DNA from: Hymenobacter sp. BT18
GTDB lineage: Bacteria > Bacteroidota > Bacteroidia > Cytophagales > Hymenobacteraceae
Direction: 5' to 3'
DNA length: 64,000 nt
Assembly (NCBI RefSeq): GCF_012273015.1
Contig: NZ_CP050954.1
Span: 3,884,001-3,948,000, forward strand
The position numbers and the translations under genes were made by a program. The notes below the pieces were generated by a model. It made no database searches. It had not been told where the DNA came from and saw only the letters and a program-made list of their open reading frames with translations. Positions 7,954-17,256 of this stretch are shown piece after piece. Each line of letters starts with the position of its first letter. The stretch's first letter is position 1.

Positions 7954-10401
7954 ATGTTATCCAAGAAAGACCTCTCCGAGCGCGACATCTGTACCAAATT
8001 CATCACTCCCGCGCTTGAACAGGCTGGCTGGAATAAGCTAAGTCAATTCCTGGAGGAAGTCTCCTTCACCGACGGCAAAATCTACGTTAAGGGCAAGCTC
8101 ACCGCTCGTGGCAAAGCCAAGCGCGCCGACTACATAATCTACTACAAGCCCAACATTCCCATAGCGGTAGTTGAGGCCAAGGATAACAAGCACTCCGTCA
8201 GTTCCGGCATGCAGCAGGCCATGGACTACGCGGCCATCCTGGACTTGCCCTTCGTCTTCAGCTCCAACGGCGACGGCTTCGCTTTTCACGACAAAACCGT
8301 CTCCGAAGGCCCCCTGGAAACCTCCCTAGGCCTCGACGAATTTCCTTCGCCCGAAACGTTGTGGGCGAAATACAAAAAGTACAAGGGCTTGGAGTCCCCA
8401 CTCGCCGCCAAGATGGCCGAGCAGGCTTACTACTCAGATGGCAGCGGCCGGCGCCCCCGCTACTACCAGCAAATTGCCATCAACCGCACCATCGAGGCCA
8501 TTGCCAAGGGTCAAGACCGCATTCTGCTGGTAATGGCTACTGGCACTGGCAAGACCTACACGGCCTTTCAAATCGTGCACCGGCTGTGGAAGTCAGGTGC
8601 CAAGAAGCGCATCCTGTTCTTGGCCGACCGCAACGCCCTCATCGACCAAACCAAGCGCGGCGACTTCAAGCACTTCAAGGACAAGATGACCGTGGTCCAG
8701 AACCACCAGGTAGACAAAAGCTACGAAATCTACCTGGCCCTCTACCAGGGGCTGTCCGGCTCCGAAGAAGCCAGCAACGTCTACAAGCAGTTCAGCCCGG
8801 ATTTCTTCGACCTCATCATCGTCGACGAGTGCCACCGCGGCAGCGCCCGCGAAGACAGCAACTGGCGTGAGATTCTGCGCTACTTCAAGAAGGCTTCTCA
8901 GATCGGCCTCACCGCCACCCCGCGCGAAACCACCGAAGTCAGCAACATCGAGTACTTCGGCGACCCACTCTATACCTACTCGCTCAAGCAGGGCATCGAC
9001 GACGGTTTCCTGGCACCCTATAAAGTCGTACGCATCGGCATGAACGTCGACTTCGACGGCTGGCGTCCCGAAGCCGGCAAAACCGATATTCACGGCAACG
9101 AGGTCCAGGACCAGGTCTACAACCTCAAAGACTTCGACCGCAAGCTCGTTATTGAGGAACGCACCCAGCTGGTGGCCCGCAAGGTGTCGGAGTTCCTCAA
9201 GGGCTTCAACCGCCTGGCCAAGACCATTGTGTTCTGTGTCGACATCGACCACGCCGAGCGTATGCGGAAGGCTCTCGTCAACGAGAACCCCGACCTGGTG
9301 AAAGCCGACCACCGCTACGTCATGCGCATCACGGGCGACAACGAAATCGGCAAAAAGGAGCTCGACAACTTCATCGACCCCGAGCAGAAATACCCCGTCA
9401 TTGTCACCACGTCCGAGCTGATGACCACTGGCGTCGATGCTCAGACCTGCCAGTTGATTGTGCTCGACAGCAACATCAACTCGATGACCAAGTTCAAGCA
9501 AATCATCGGCCGGGGCACCCGCATCAATGAGGAGTACGGCAAGATGTTCTTCACCATCCTCGACTTCCGCCAGGCCACTAACCTGTTTGCTGACCCTGAT
9601 TTCGACGGCGACCCCATCCGCATCAAAGAAGTTGACGAGGATGATAACCTCGAACCCGAAGGTGCCGGAGAAGGAGGGGAGGAAGATGATAACCAGCCAG
9701 TAATCGATATCGAAACCGGTGAGGTAGTTGACTTCCCGGAAGAGGAGGACGAGGAAGAAGAGGACGACCAGCTTGGCTCTGATGGCCCCGGCATCCGCCA
9801 GCCCGGTGGAGGTGGCCCCAATCCGCCCCCACCACCAGCCTACAAAATCTACGTCAACAACGTGGACGTGTCTGTGCTTATGGAGCGCGAACTCCACTTC
9901 GACCAGCACGGCAAGCCCATAACCGTCAAGCTCACCGACTACGCCCGCCAGCAGATCAAAGAGCAGTTCCCCACCCTCGAAGAGTTTCTCACCACCTGGC
10001 AGGCTACCGACCGCAAAGCGGCCATCCTACAGGAGTTGGAAGAACAGGGTGTGCCCGTTGAAAAGCTGCAGGCCGCAGTCAGCTACGACGTCGACCTGTT
10101 CGACCTCATCTGCCACGTAGCCTACGACCAGCCGCCCCTCACGCGCAAGGAACGCCTCAACAACGTGAAGAAGCGCAACTACTTCACTAAGTACGGCGAG
10201 CAGGCCCGCAAGGTCCTCGAAGCCCTGTCGGAGAAATACGCCGACAAAGGCCTGGAGGAGCTTGAGAGCATGGAAGTGCTCAAGGTTTACCCCCTCACCA
10301 AGCTTGGCTCGCCCCTGGAAATCGTGAAAGAGTTTGGTGGCAAAGCCAAATACCAGCAGGCTATTCAGGAGCTGGAACAAGAGCTATACCGCTTGGCCTA
10401 A
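7954..10401 (+). CDS. hsdR: Type I restriction enzyme, motor/nuclease subunit HsdR
   Basis: ATG at 7954 is chosen because the family's N-terminus (SKKDLSERDICTKFITPAL) begins right after it; a further 24 codons lie open upstream. The N-terminal endonuclease domain has RADYIIYYK followed by AVVEAKD (the PD...ExK nuclease core). The translocase follows with Walker A ATGTGKT near residue 205, DECHRGS (motif II), GLTATP (motif III) and IIGRGTR (motif VI). A strongly acidic and then Gly/Pro-rich linker (about residues 570-630) separates it from a C-terminal helical domain that binds the methylase. The enzyme cuts unmodified DNA after ATP-driven translocation. It is EcoEI/EcoKI-like in layout. It is followed by hsdM after a 162-bp gap. 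Confidence 0.95.
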   Translation: MLSKKDLSERDICTKFITPALEQAGWNKLSQFLEEVSFTDGKIYVKGKLTARGKAKRADYIIYYKPNIPIAVVEAKDNKHSVSSGMQQAMDYAAILDLPFVFSSNGDGFAFHDKTVSEGPLETSLGLDEFPSPETLWAKYKKYKGLESPLAAKMAEQAYYSDGSGRRPRYYQQIAINRTIEAIAKGQDRILLVMATGTGKTYTAFQIVHRLWKSGAKKRILFLADRNALIDQTKRGDFKHFKDKMTVVQNHQVDKSYEIYLALYQGLSGSEEASNVYKQFSPDFFDLIIVDECHRGSAREDSNWREILRYFKKASQIGLTATPRETTEVSNIEYFGDPLYTYSLKQGIDDGFLAPYKVVRIGMNVDFDGWRPEAGKTDIHGNEVQDQVYNLKDFDRKLVIEERTQLVARKVSEFLKGFNRLAKTIVFCVDIDHAERMRKALVNENPDLVKADHRYVMRITGDNEIGKKELDNFIDPEQKYPVIVTTSELMTTGVDAQTCQLIVLDSNINSMTKFKQIIGRGTRINEEYGKMFFTILDFRQATNLFADPDFDGDPIRIKEVDEDDNLEPEGAGEGGEEDDNQPVIDIETGEVVDFPEEEDEEEEDDQLGSDGPGIRQPGGGGPNPPPPPAYKIYVNNVDVSVLMERELHFDQHGKPITVKLTDYARQQIKEQFPTLEEFLTTWQATDRKAAILQELEEQGVPVEKLQAAVSYDVDLFDLICHVAYDQPPLTRKERLNNVKKRNYFTKYGEQARKVLEALSEKYADKGLEELESMEVLKVYPLTKLGSPLEIVKEFGGKAKYQQAIQELEQELYRLA

Positions 10402-10563
10402 GCACACTATATAAACCTCCATCTACGGCGATATAAGTAGTGTTAGCCGCCGGTGCTGAGTATTTGCCTTGGCCATGGTGTAGGTGACAAATACCCCATT
10501 TATATTCGGCAAATGTGCAGGCAGTTTGCCTGCCTTTCCTGCTCGACTTCTCTTCTTTTTTGC

Positions 10564-11982
10564 ATGTCTAACTTATCCTCCCTCTACAAGTCCATTGAGA
10601 AAATCATGTGGACGGACACCGGCCTCAACGGTGACGCCCAGCGCATCGAGCAATTCGCCTGGATGCTGTTTTTCAAAATTTTCTCCGACAAAGACCAGGA
10701 GCTGGAGCTCATGGACGAAGCGTATCAGTCGCCCATCCCCGCCGAGTACCGCTGGGACGCCTGGGCCGCCAACGACGAAGGCATGACCGGCGACGACCTG
10801 CTCGAATTCATCGACCGCGACCTGTTTCCCACCCTGCGCGGCCTCGACGTGAGCACCGGCAACCGCCGCGCCCTCATCGTGCGCGAAGTATTCGCCGGCA
10901 ACAACAACTACATGAAGTCGGGCGGCAACCTGCGCAAGGTGCTCAACAAGCTCAACGAAATTGACTTCAACCGCGCCAAGGACCGCCACGCCTTCGGCGA
11001 CATCTACGAGAGTATCCTCAAGGGCCTGCAAAGCGCTGGTAAAAGCGGCGAGTTCTACACGCCCCGCGCCGTTACGCAGTTCATCTGCGACACGCTGGCC
11101 CCCAAGCTCGGCGAAACCATCCTCGACCCCGCCTGCGGTACCGGCGGTTTCCTCACCGCCGCCGTCGAAACCCTCAAGGCCCAGGCTACCTCCGTGGCCG
11201 ACCAGCAGGAGCTACAAAAGGTGCAAGGGTGGGAGTATAAGCCGCTGCCGTTTCTGCTGGCTACCACCAACCTCATTCTGCACGACGTGGAAGTGCCGAA
11301 TATTAAATTCGGCGACGTGCTGGGAAGGCCCCTGACCGACTACAAGCAAAAAGACCGGGTCGACGTAGTACTGGCCAACCCTCCCTTCGGTGGGGTGGTG
11401 GCTAACGGGAATGAAAAGAACTTCCCGGATAACTTCCGCACCAAGGAATCGGCCGACCTCTTCTTGGTCCTCATCATGCGCTTGCTTAAGGAGGGCGGCC
11501 GTGCTGGCATGGTACTGCCCGATGGCTCGCTCACCGGCGAGGGCGTGAAGCAGCGGGTGCGCAAAAAGCTGCTCGAAGACTGTAACCTGCACACCATCGT
11601 GCGCCTGCCCAACTCCGTGTTCCAGCCCTATGCCACGGTGGCCACTAACCTGCTGTTCTTTACCAAGGGCGCGCCCACCAAGGAAATCTGGTACTACCAG
11701 CACCGTTTGCCTGAGGGCCAGAAGTCTTACTCGAAAACCAAAACCATTCGCCGCGACGAGTTTCAGCCCATTGAGGATTGGTGGAACAACCGCGAAGAAA
11801 GTGAAATAGCTTGGCGCGTGCCCATCCAAACTATTATCGATAGAGGGTATGATTTGGACATTAAGAACCCACACCAAGCCGAGGAAACACACGAGTACAC
11901 CAGTGCTGAGCTTTTAGAGCTGCTGGGCCAGAGTTTCGCCAAGAGTAAGGCGTTGTTGGACACTATAAAAAGTGCATTGTAA
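10564..11982 (+). CDS. hsdM: Type I DNA methyltransferase subunit HsdM
   Basis: The start is placed at ATG 10564, because SNLSSLYKSIEKIMW begins the HsdM_N helical domain and the open frame upstream looks non-coding. The N6-adenine methylase core is clear: DPACGTGGF (SAM-binding motif I) near residue 185 and the catalytic NPPF near residue 270 in VDVVLANPPFGG. Preceding this, GEFYTPRAV is the usual linker. With HsdS it methylates adenine in a bipartite target and protects host DNA from HsdR. Its TAA stop shares one base with the hsdS ATG at 11982, consistent with coupled translation. Confidence 0.95.
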   Translation: MSNLSSLYKSIEKIMWTDTGLNGDAQRIEQFAWMLFFKIFSDKDQELELMDEAYQSPIPAEYRWDAWAANDEGMTGDDLLEFIDRDLFPTLRGLDVSTGNRRALIVREVFAGNNNYMKSGGNLRKVLNKLNEIDFNRAKDRHAFGDIYESILKGLQSAGKSGEFYTPRAVTQFICDTLAPKLGETILDPACGTGGFLTAAVETLKAQATSVADQQELQKVQGWEYKPLPFLLATTNLILHDVEVPNIKFGDVLGRPLTDYKQKDRVDVVLANPPFGGVVANGNEKNFPDNFRTKESADLFLVLIMRLLKEGGRAGMVLPDGSLTGEGVKQRVRKKLLEDCNLHTIVRLPNSVFQPYATVATNLLFFTKGAPTKEIWYYQHRLPEGQKSYSKTKTIRRDEFQPIEDWWNNREESEIAWRVPIQTIIDRGYDLDIKNPHQAEETHEYTSAELLELLGQSFAKSKALLDTIKSAL

Positions 11983-13643
11983 TGACGGCTGCTGAGAGAT
12001 ACCGACAATTAGAAATCAGTCCGAGCGTACAGGTAGCCAGATGGATTTTCAACAACCGTTTGAATAATGCTCCCAAACTACCTTTGCGTGAGGTAGTTGA
12101 AGATATTAAAACGGGTAAGACGCCCTCAAAAAACGAGAATAAGTATTACGAGAATGGGGTTTTAGATTGGTTCAAGCCATCTGAAATAGGCGAAGGCAAG
12201 TATCTAAAGAGTGCCAAAGACAAGCTTTCACAGCTTGCCGTGGATACCAAACAGGCAACCATCTACCAGCCTGGCACCTTGTTGGTCACAGCTATTGGGG
12301 ACATCGGGCGGCTGGCCATTACAACAGACGTTGCTTCATCCAATCAGCAGATAACAGGCATTGCGTTCAATAAGCAAGTACTGCCCGAGTATGCTTATTA
12401 TTACTTTCTGGCTTTTCGAGCCTTCTTCTATACTGACGTTTCGCAAACGACTTTGCCAATTGTGAATCAGAAGAAAATCACCTCGATTCCTTTTATTCTT
12501 TGCAGTGTCAAAGAGCAGAAGGCAACTATCGATTTCCTTTCTGCAATTGAATTAATAACACTGCCAGAAGAGGTTGGGCAGTTGAATAATCTCACCAATG
12601 ACAGTGAGCTTCTCGAAGTAGCGAAAGGAATTTTTGCTACCCACTTTGCATCGGCTAAGCTCGTTTCAGAGTTTGATAATCAAGAGTTGCACCTCAACCA
12701 ACTCCGCCAAGCCCTGCTCCGCGAGGCCATGCAGGGCCAGCTGCTCCCCCAAGACCCCACCGACGAACCTGCCGCCGTGCTGCTGCAGAAGCTGCAAGCG
12801 GAAAAGGCGAAGTTGGGCAAAGCCGGCAAGCGGAAGCAGAAAGAGCTGTTTGCGGAGGAAACAGAGGCGGTGGAAGGACCGTTTGAAATTCCTTCCACTT
12901 GGTCATGGTGTACGCTGGGAGAGGCTACATCTAAAATCGGGTCTGGTAGTACACCCAAGAGTGGATATGTAGGGGAAGGAATACCCTTCTTCCGTTCCCA
13001 AAATATCTACGATGCAGGGTTGGAGCTATCAGATGTTGTTTACATCAGCAAAGAGGTCAACCAAACCATGCGCGGCACTCAAGTGCTGGTAAATGATGTC
13101 TTGCTGAACATCACCGGAGGGTCATTAGGTAGAGCAACCCTTGTAACTGATCTGCCCAACGGAGGTAATGTTAGTCAGCACGTTTGTATAGTGCGAGCGG
13201 AGCTTTTGGCTAGTTCATTTCTCCACAAGCTCATCCTGTCACCCTATTTTCAAAACCTGATTTTTGCCTCAACATCGGGTGCGGGCCGACAAGGATTGCC
13301 AAAATATAATCTAGAGCAGTTTCTCGTACCGGTTCCTCCGCTAGCTGAGCAGCACCGCATCGTAGCGAAGCTAGAGCAGCTGATGCAGCACTGCGACGCA
13401 CTGGAGCAGCGGATACGGGAGAGCCGGCGGCTGGCCGAGCAACTGCTGCAAACAGCCCTGCGCGAGGCGCTGGCACCGCCAGCAGGTGCGGAAGTGTCGG
13501 AGGAGGAAGCAGAGCTGGAGCTGGTAGAAGCGGATGCCGAGCCAGCGGCAGCACCCCGGCGTCGTGGGCGGCCGGCGAAGAAAGCGTATCAGCCCGGAGA
13601 CCACGTGGAATTCGGTGACCTATTTAGCCAGCCGGAAGCATGA
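11982..13643 (+). CDS. hsdS: Type I specificity subunit HsdS
   Basis: A 553-residue protein with the usual two target-recognition domains (about 35-185 and 300-460), each beginning with a W/L...G...SG.TP-like segment, for example SKIGSGSTPKSGY in the second. The helical spacer after the first (LNQLRQALLREAMQGQLL) resembles the end of the second (LEQLMQHCDALEQRIRESR); these pair to set the spacing between half-sites. The target sequence cannot be read from the protein. An Ala/Glu/Pro-rich tail with a basic AT-hook-like RRRGRPAKK ends it. The stop overlaps the next gene by 4 nt, tying the GIY-YIG-like gene to this operon. Confidence 0.94.
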   Translation: MTAAERYRQLEISPSVQVARWIFNNRLNNAPKLPLREVVEDIKTGKTPSKNENKYYENGVLDWFKPSEIGEGKYLKSAKDKLSQLAVDTKQATIYQPGTLLVTAIGDIGRLAITTDVASSNQQITGIAFNKQVLPEYAYYYFLAFRAFFYTDVSQTTLPIVNQKKITSIPFILCSVKEQKATIDFLSAIELITLPEEVGQLNNLTNDSELLEVAKGIFATHFASAKLVSEFDNQELHLNQLRQALLREAMQGQLLPQDPTDEPAAVLLQKLQAEKAKLGKAGKRKQKELFAEETEAVEGPFEIPSTWSWCTLGEATSKIGSGSTPKSGYVGEGIPFFRSQNIYDAGLELSDVVYISKEVNQTMRGTQVLVNDVLLNITGGSLGRATLVTDLPNGGNVSQHVCIVRAELLASSFLHKLILSPYFQNLIFASTSGAGRQGLPKYNLEQFLVPVPPLAEQHRIVAKLEQLMQHCDALEQRIRESRRLAEQLLQTALREALAPPAGAEVSEEEAELELVEADAEPAAAPRRRGRPAKKAYQPGDHVEFGDLFSQPEA

Positions 13644-14209
13644 GCTACCCTGCCCCGCAGTTCTGCAGCGCCACCGGTACGGAAGTGTTTGACCTCACGT
13701 ACTGTGCCCAAACCGGCCCAACGGTAACGCGCTGCGTGGCAGGGGCCAAGCCGGGTTTTAAAGGCTCAGCAGCGTCCCGCGCAGGCTACAAAATATACGT
13801 GGCCCTCAATGCCGACGGCGTGCACTACGTGGGCTGTACCTGCACCCGTATGAGCAGCCGCCTGCGTTTGGGCTACCGCAGCAGTAAAGATGGCCAGAAC
13901 GGCTACCACGGCTATAAGTGGCTATCTAAGCCCGGCCTACAGCTCTACGTCTTTCACTTACAAGGCCTCGTGCATCCTGCCCCCGATGATGACACCCGAC
14001 TGGCGACGCAGAAAGTAGCCGAGCGCATTGAAGCAGAACTGGTGTACGCCGTGCGGGCCGCCACCGGGCAATGGCCGCTTAGCCAGCACGAAATCCACTT
14101 CCACAACCTCGCCGAGAACAAGGAACTGGCTCAGCTGACAACTCGCATAGCCCATCAGTTGTACGAGCAACTACCGTTCACTTACTCCCTGACGCCCGCA
14201 AACCCCTAG
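13640..14209 (+). CDS. GIY-YIG-like endonuclease associated with the type I RM operon
   Basis: A 189-residue protein. The segment KIYVAL-(5)-VHYVGCT followed by SSRLRLGYR matches the GIY-YIG fold's paired motif (variants of GIY and YVG) and following Arg; a candidate catalytic Glu is in ERIEAELVYAV. The N-terminus carries several CxxTG or CxxxG pieces (FCSATGTE, YCAQTGPT), perhaps a degenerate metal-binding knuckle. Family members nick or cut DNA with a metal ion. The ATG overlaps hsdS by 4 nt, so it is translated with the RM enzyme and may be an accessory nuclease. The assignment rests on motif reading only. Confidence 0.65.
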   Translation: MSYPAPQFCSATGTEVFDLTYCAQTGPTVTRCVAGAKPGFKGSAASRAGYKIYVALNADGVHYVGCTCTRMSSRLRLGYRSSKDGQNGYHGYKWLSKPGLQLYVFHLQGLVHPAPDDDTRLATQKVAERIEAELVYAVRAATGQWPLSQHEIHFHNLAENKELAQLTTRIAHQLYEQLPFTYSLTPANP

Positions 14210-14218
14210 TTTTCCAGT

Positions 14219-15310
14219 ATGCTAAAGCGCCTGCACATCCGCAACTTCACAGTCTTCGAGGATGCTGAGTTTGAGTTAAGCGAAGGTCTTAACGTGGTAG
14301 TTGGTACCAACGGATCCGGTAAAACGCATTTATTGAAGCTTGCTTACACAATTGAATCAGTAGGTGCCAAAATCCTTAACGATGAATGGCTTGTGCAGGA
14401 CGCTCACAACTGGGCAAACGGTCTTTCACGTGGTTTGATGGGAAGGTTTCGGCCTGAAAGCATAGGACGTTTAGTGCGCGCGCAAGCAAAAAATGGAAGG
14501 AAACGTAATTCGCTTGCCGTAATTGAGGCTGAATTTCTGAAGGGAAATCAGGCTGCTGTAGAATTCAAGCTTGCTGCGAATGCTCAATTAACCCCGGATC
14601 ATCGCAAGTTGCCCATTACGGTAAGCAAGTTCCCAAAGGGTAATGAGCTCATAATGCCGGTGCTCATGCCTGCGAAAGAAATGCTAGCAATGTTCACCGG
14701 CTTGACTAGCCTAGCTCGTGAAAGGGCTATCAGTATTGACCAAACTTATGTTGACTTAGCTGAACATCTTGAGGCCCCAGCGAAGAATAAGTTAGATGCA
14801 TACGCCAAGAAGGCAATTGCTTCTTTAGAACACATCATGGGAGGAAAAATCCTCTTAGAAAATGGGCGTTTTTACTTCTACCCTCCTAAAGGAGAAAGAC
14901 AAGCTATTGATATGGTAGCTGAAGGCTTCAGAAAGCTTGCTACTATAGTCCAATTACTCAGCAATGGCCGCTTGTCGCCTAATAATACTTTATACTGGGA
15001 CGAACCTGAGGCTAACCTTAATCCAGCATTACTTAGAGAAGTGGCCGCATTATTAGTGACACTAGTGCAGGCGGGCATTCAAGTTGTTTTAGCTACTCAC
15101 AGCCTATTTTTATTGAAAGAAATACACATACTGGCGTATAAGAAGAAAGCTTCTGTACGCTACTTCGGGCTCAGCGCCGAGACTGGCGAGGCGACCAGTG
15201 TGACTATGAGCGACAACCTCGAATTGTTGCCTGACATTGTAGCGCTGGATGCCGAGCTAGCTCAAACCGACCGTTTTCAGGAAGTACTGGATCGGAAACA
15301 TGCCGAGTAA
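14219..15310 (+). CDS. AAA ATPase (SMC/OLD-like ABC-type ATPase) of a two-gene module
   Basis: A 363-residue protein of the AAA_15/AAA_21 type found in many anti-phage systems. Walker A is GTNGSGKT near residue 30, after the family's typical RLHIRNFTVF start. YWDEPEANLNP (about 258-268) is the Walker B with catalytic Glu, and VVLATHSLFLL holds the switch His. The middle segment is short, so there is no long SMC coiled coil. No nuclease or TOPRIM domain is present in the protein itself. The stop overlaps the start of the next gene by 11 nt, suggesting that the ATPase works with that small protein, as in other ATPase-effector pairs. I cannot place it in a named system. Confidence 0.85.
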   Translation: MLKRLHIRNFTVFEDAEFELSEGLNVVVGTNGSGKTHLLKLAYTIESVGAKILNDEWLVQDAHNWANGLSRGLMGRFRPESIGRLVRAQAKNGRKRNSLAVIEAEFLKGNQAAVEFKLAANAQLTPDHRKLPITVSKFPKGNELIMPVLMPAKEMLAMFTGLTSLARERAISIDQTYVDLAEHLEAPAKNKLDAYAKKAIASLEHIMGGKILLENGRFYFYPPKGERQAIDMVAEGFRKLATIVQLLSNGRLSPNNTLYWDEPEANLNPALLREVAALLVTLVQAGIQVVLATHSLFLLKEIHILAYKKKASVRYFGLSAETGEATSVTMSDNLELLPDIVALDAELAQTDRFQEVLDRKHAE

Positions 15311-15872
15311 AAGAGAAAAAGGCATCTGGCTGGATTTTCCGGCAGGATGGGCTGTCGTCAAGTACGACGGTGACAGCCATGACGACAACGCCGGTTTTTA
15401 TCGTGCATGCATCGAGCACAGGGTACAGCATGTGCGTGGGGTAGATGTGGTGAGTCTAGACAGAGCTCGAAACCGTCTGTTGCTCATTGAGGTCAAGGAT
15501 TTTCGTATCAGCTCTAGCACAGCAGATAAGCAAGCAAACAAGCTCCGACAAACGATTATACAAAAGGCGCTCAACACAGTAAGCGGCTTGTATAGTGCAG
15601 CTCGTGCCGGCGACGAGGAATTGCGACCGGTAGTGGAACGCATCTTCCGACCTGAACTGATTATCGAGGTCGTATTACTATTGGAGCAGCCACCCCTCAC
15701 AACTGCACCGACTACCACAGCCGCCAAGTTTCGGATACAGAATCCAAAAACTGGTATTCAAGATCTGCAAATCAAGCTACCCAGTGTTTTTGCTGCTTTA
15801 GGCTTTGATTTTCACCTGCGCAGCAGCACAACCATGCAGACACAGGACGGCTGGCGGGTGCGATTACACTAG
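15300..15872 (+). CDS. Putative PD-(D/E)xK-type partner of the AAA ATPase
   Basis: A 190-residue protein of unrecognised family. The segment VDVVSLDRARNRLLLIEVKD (about residues 44-63) has the spacing of a restriction-type nuclease core: an Asp, then a hydrophobic strand ending in ExK (EVK). A preceding helix with Glu (CIEHRVQHV) would fit the fold. It overlaps the ATPase gene by 11 nt. The simplest inference is that the ATPase senses something and this protein acts on DNA or RNA. It could instead be a small sensor protein with a chance ExK match; mutational data would decide. Confidence 0.6.
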   Translation: MPSKREKGIWLDFPAGWAVVKYDGDSHDDNAGFYRACIEHRVQHVRGVDVVSLDRARNRLLLIEVKDFRISSSTADKQANKLRQTIIQKALNTVSGLYSAARAGDEELRPVVERIFRPELIIEVVLLLEQPPLTTAPTTTAAKFRIQNPKTGIQDLQIKLPSVFAALGFDFHLRSSTTMQTQDGWRVRLH

Positions 15873-15930
15873 TCCAAGCAGCAACCAACAGAGAAAGTAT
15901 ATAGCTCAACCTTTACCAGGTATTTCGTTC

Positions 15931-17220
15931 ATGCCTCTTCCTAAAGCTCCAACAGCATCGGCTGCCAAGGTCCGAGTTTCTCCTGGGCATGATTTCGTAT
16001 TGGATTCATTCAGCTCGTTGCCTGCATACCGTCGTGGGGGAGTTGCTTGTTACCTATGTCATGCCCGTAAAAAGCTCATCAAGTCAACCCCAGAAGAAGT
16101 AGTTAGGCAGGCGTTCATCAGGTTCCTGTTGAACGAAGTGAAGGTACCTGCCGATTGCCTGGAAGCAGAGGTGCCCATGTCCGATTTCCGAAAAGGAGCT
16201 GCAGGCCGCGCCGATATCGTTATCTACGCCCGACAGTCAGACGTTGAGCTGGTACCGATTGCCATTGTGGAATGTAAAGAGCCTAGTCAACCCATCATAG
16301 ACCAGCACCTCCGTCAAGCCGAGCGCTACGATGCAATTGTTGATACCGGCCTGGTGATTATCACCAACGGTTGTGAAGCAATAGCACGTAGCCGGCGAGG
16401 CGGTCAGTACCATAATTTGGTCAACATTCCCACCTACCAGCAGATGGTAAAGAGGACCAAAACCACCCTGGAAGCTGAGCTTGGGGTATGGGTTTATGAC
16501 CGAATTGCTCACAAACCTGTTTCAGAAGAGCTAATCCAAAGCTACGAGGACGATGGTATTATAGGAAAAGACACTCCCGCACACCTGCATTCCTTCTTAG
16601 TAAATCTTATAGGCCTTCTCGACGACGACACCCAGCTACTGCCGCGGTTTTCAACAGCGGAGTTTCCCGTCATTCAAGACCAAGGACTACGTTTCACGAA
16701 CTTTGGAAATGCGGCTGGCGGCTCCTGGCCTGGGAATTACCGCTATTACTTGGTTAAGCACAACGACGATGACTGCATTGTCAGCATAAGCGTTATGGGC
16801 AAAGCCAAGTTCATCAATGATCCGGTGTTTGGCAACAGCGTCGCTACAACCATGCTTTGCATAGCTGTCGACGACTATGATAAGAGCCATCTTTCTCTGG
16901 AGCTAGCCTTAGACCGCTTCACTGTTCAAGACGGGGAGAGCATTACTGTTTGGCACAATGGCACCCTTACCAATGGTAAAAAAGGCGCAGTGAAGCCCAA
17001 GGAAGTAGTTGATTTCGTAGCCACTCATGCTCCCGATCTAGTGGACGAAGAGGGTTATATCATCCTCGGTCAGCTAAATAACAAGCAGCTGCTTACGTGG
17101 AAACAAGCAGCCTCAAAAGCTTTCATCACCAACCTCATCCGCTATGCGTTGCTGCGCGACGATTTCCGGCGCTACAAGAATAGTCTAGCAAAGCCGCCAG
17201 CTAAGGCAAAGAAACGCTAG
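15931..17220 (+). CDS. HsdR_N-type restriction-like protein without helicase
   Basis: The start is taken at ATG 15931 (PLPKAPTASAAKV), because the 42 codons before it overlap the previous gene's end and look non-coding. Residues about 60-200 match the type I restriction enzyme R protein N-terminal family: GRADIVIYAR followed by PIAIVECKEP, the D...ExK nuclease core, and then QAERYDAI and LVIITNG, as in HSDR_N_2 domains. A CYLCHARKK segment near residue 38 is Cys-containing. The remaining about 230 residues have no motif that I recognise and no helicase signature. It sits between the ATPase pair and a PLD-type gene in the same direction. A stand-alone nuclease is likely. Confidence 0.75.
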   Translation: MPLPKAPTASAAKVRVSPGHDFVLDSFSSLPAYRRGGVACYLCHARKKLIKSTPEEVVRQAFIRFLLNEVKVPADCLEAEVPMSDFRKGAAGRADIVIYARQSDVELVPIAIVECKEPSQPIIDQHLRQAERYDAIVDTGLVIITNGCEAIARSRRGGQYHNLVNIPTYQQMVKRTKTTLEAELGVWVYDRIAHKPVSEELIQSYEDDGIIGKDTPAHLHSFLVNLIGLLDDDTQLLPRFSTAEFPVIQDQGLRFTNFGNAAGGSWPGNYRYYLVKHNDDDCIVSISVMGKAKFINDPVFGNSVATTMLCIAVDDYDKSHLSLELALDRFTVQDGESITVWHNGTLTNGKKGAVKPKEVVDFVATHAPDLVDEEGYIILGQLNNKQLLTWKQAASKAFITNLIRYALLRDDFRRYKNSLAKPPAKAKKR

Positions 17221-17256
17221 TCAGCCAACTTCTCAGTCGAAATCCTACTGCTATTT

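Noticed and set aside
8593..9909. 438-codon open frame on the minus strand
   Set aside because: It lies wholly inside hsdR, is Val/Leu/Asp-rich from the high-GC coding strand and has no motif; a shadow frame.
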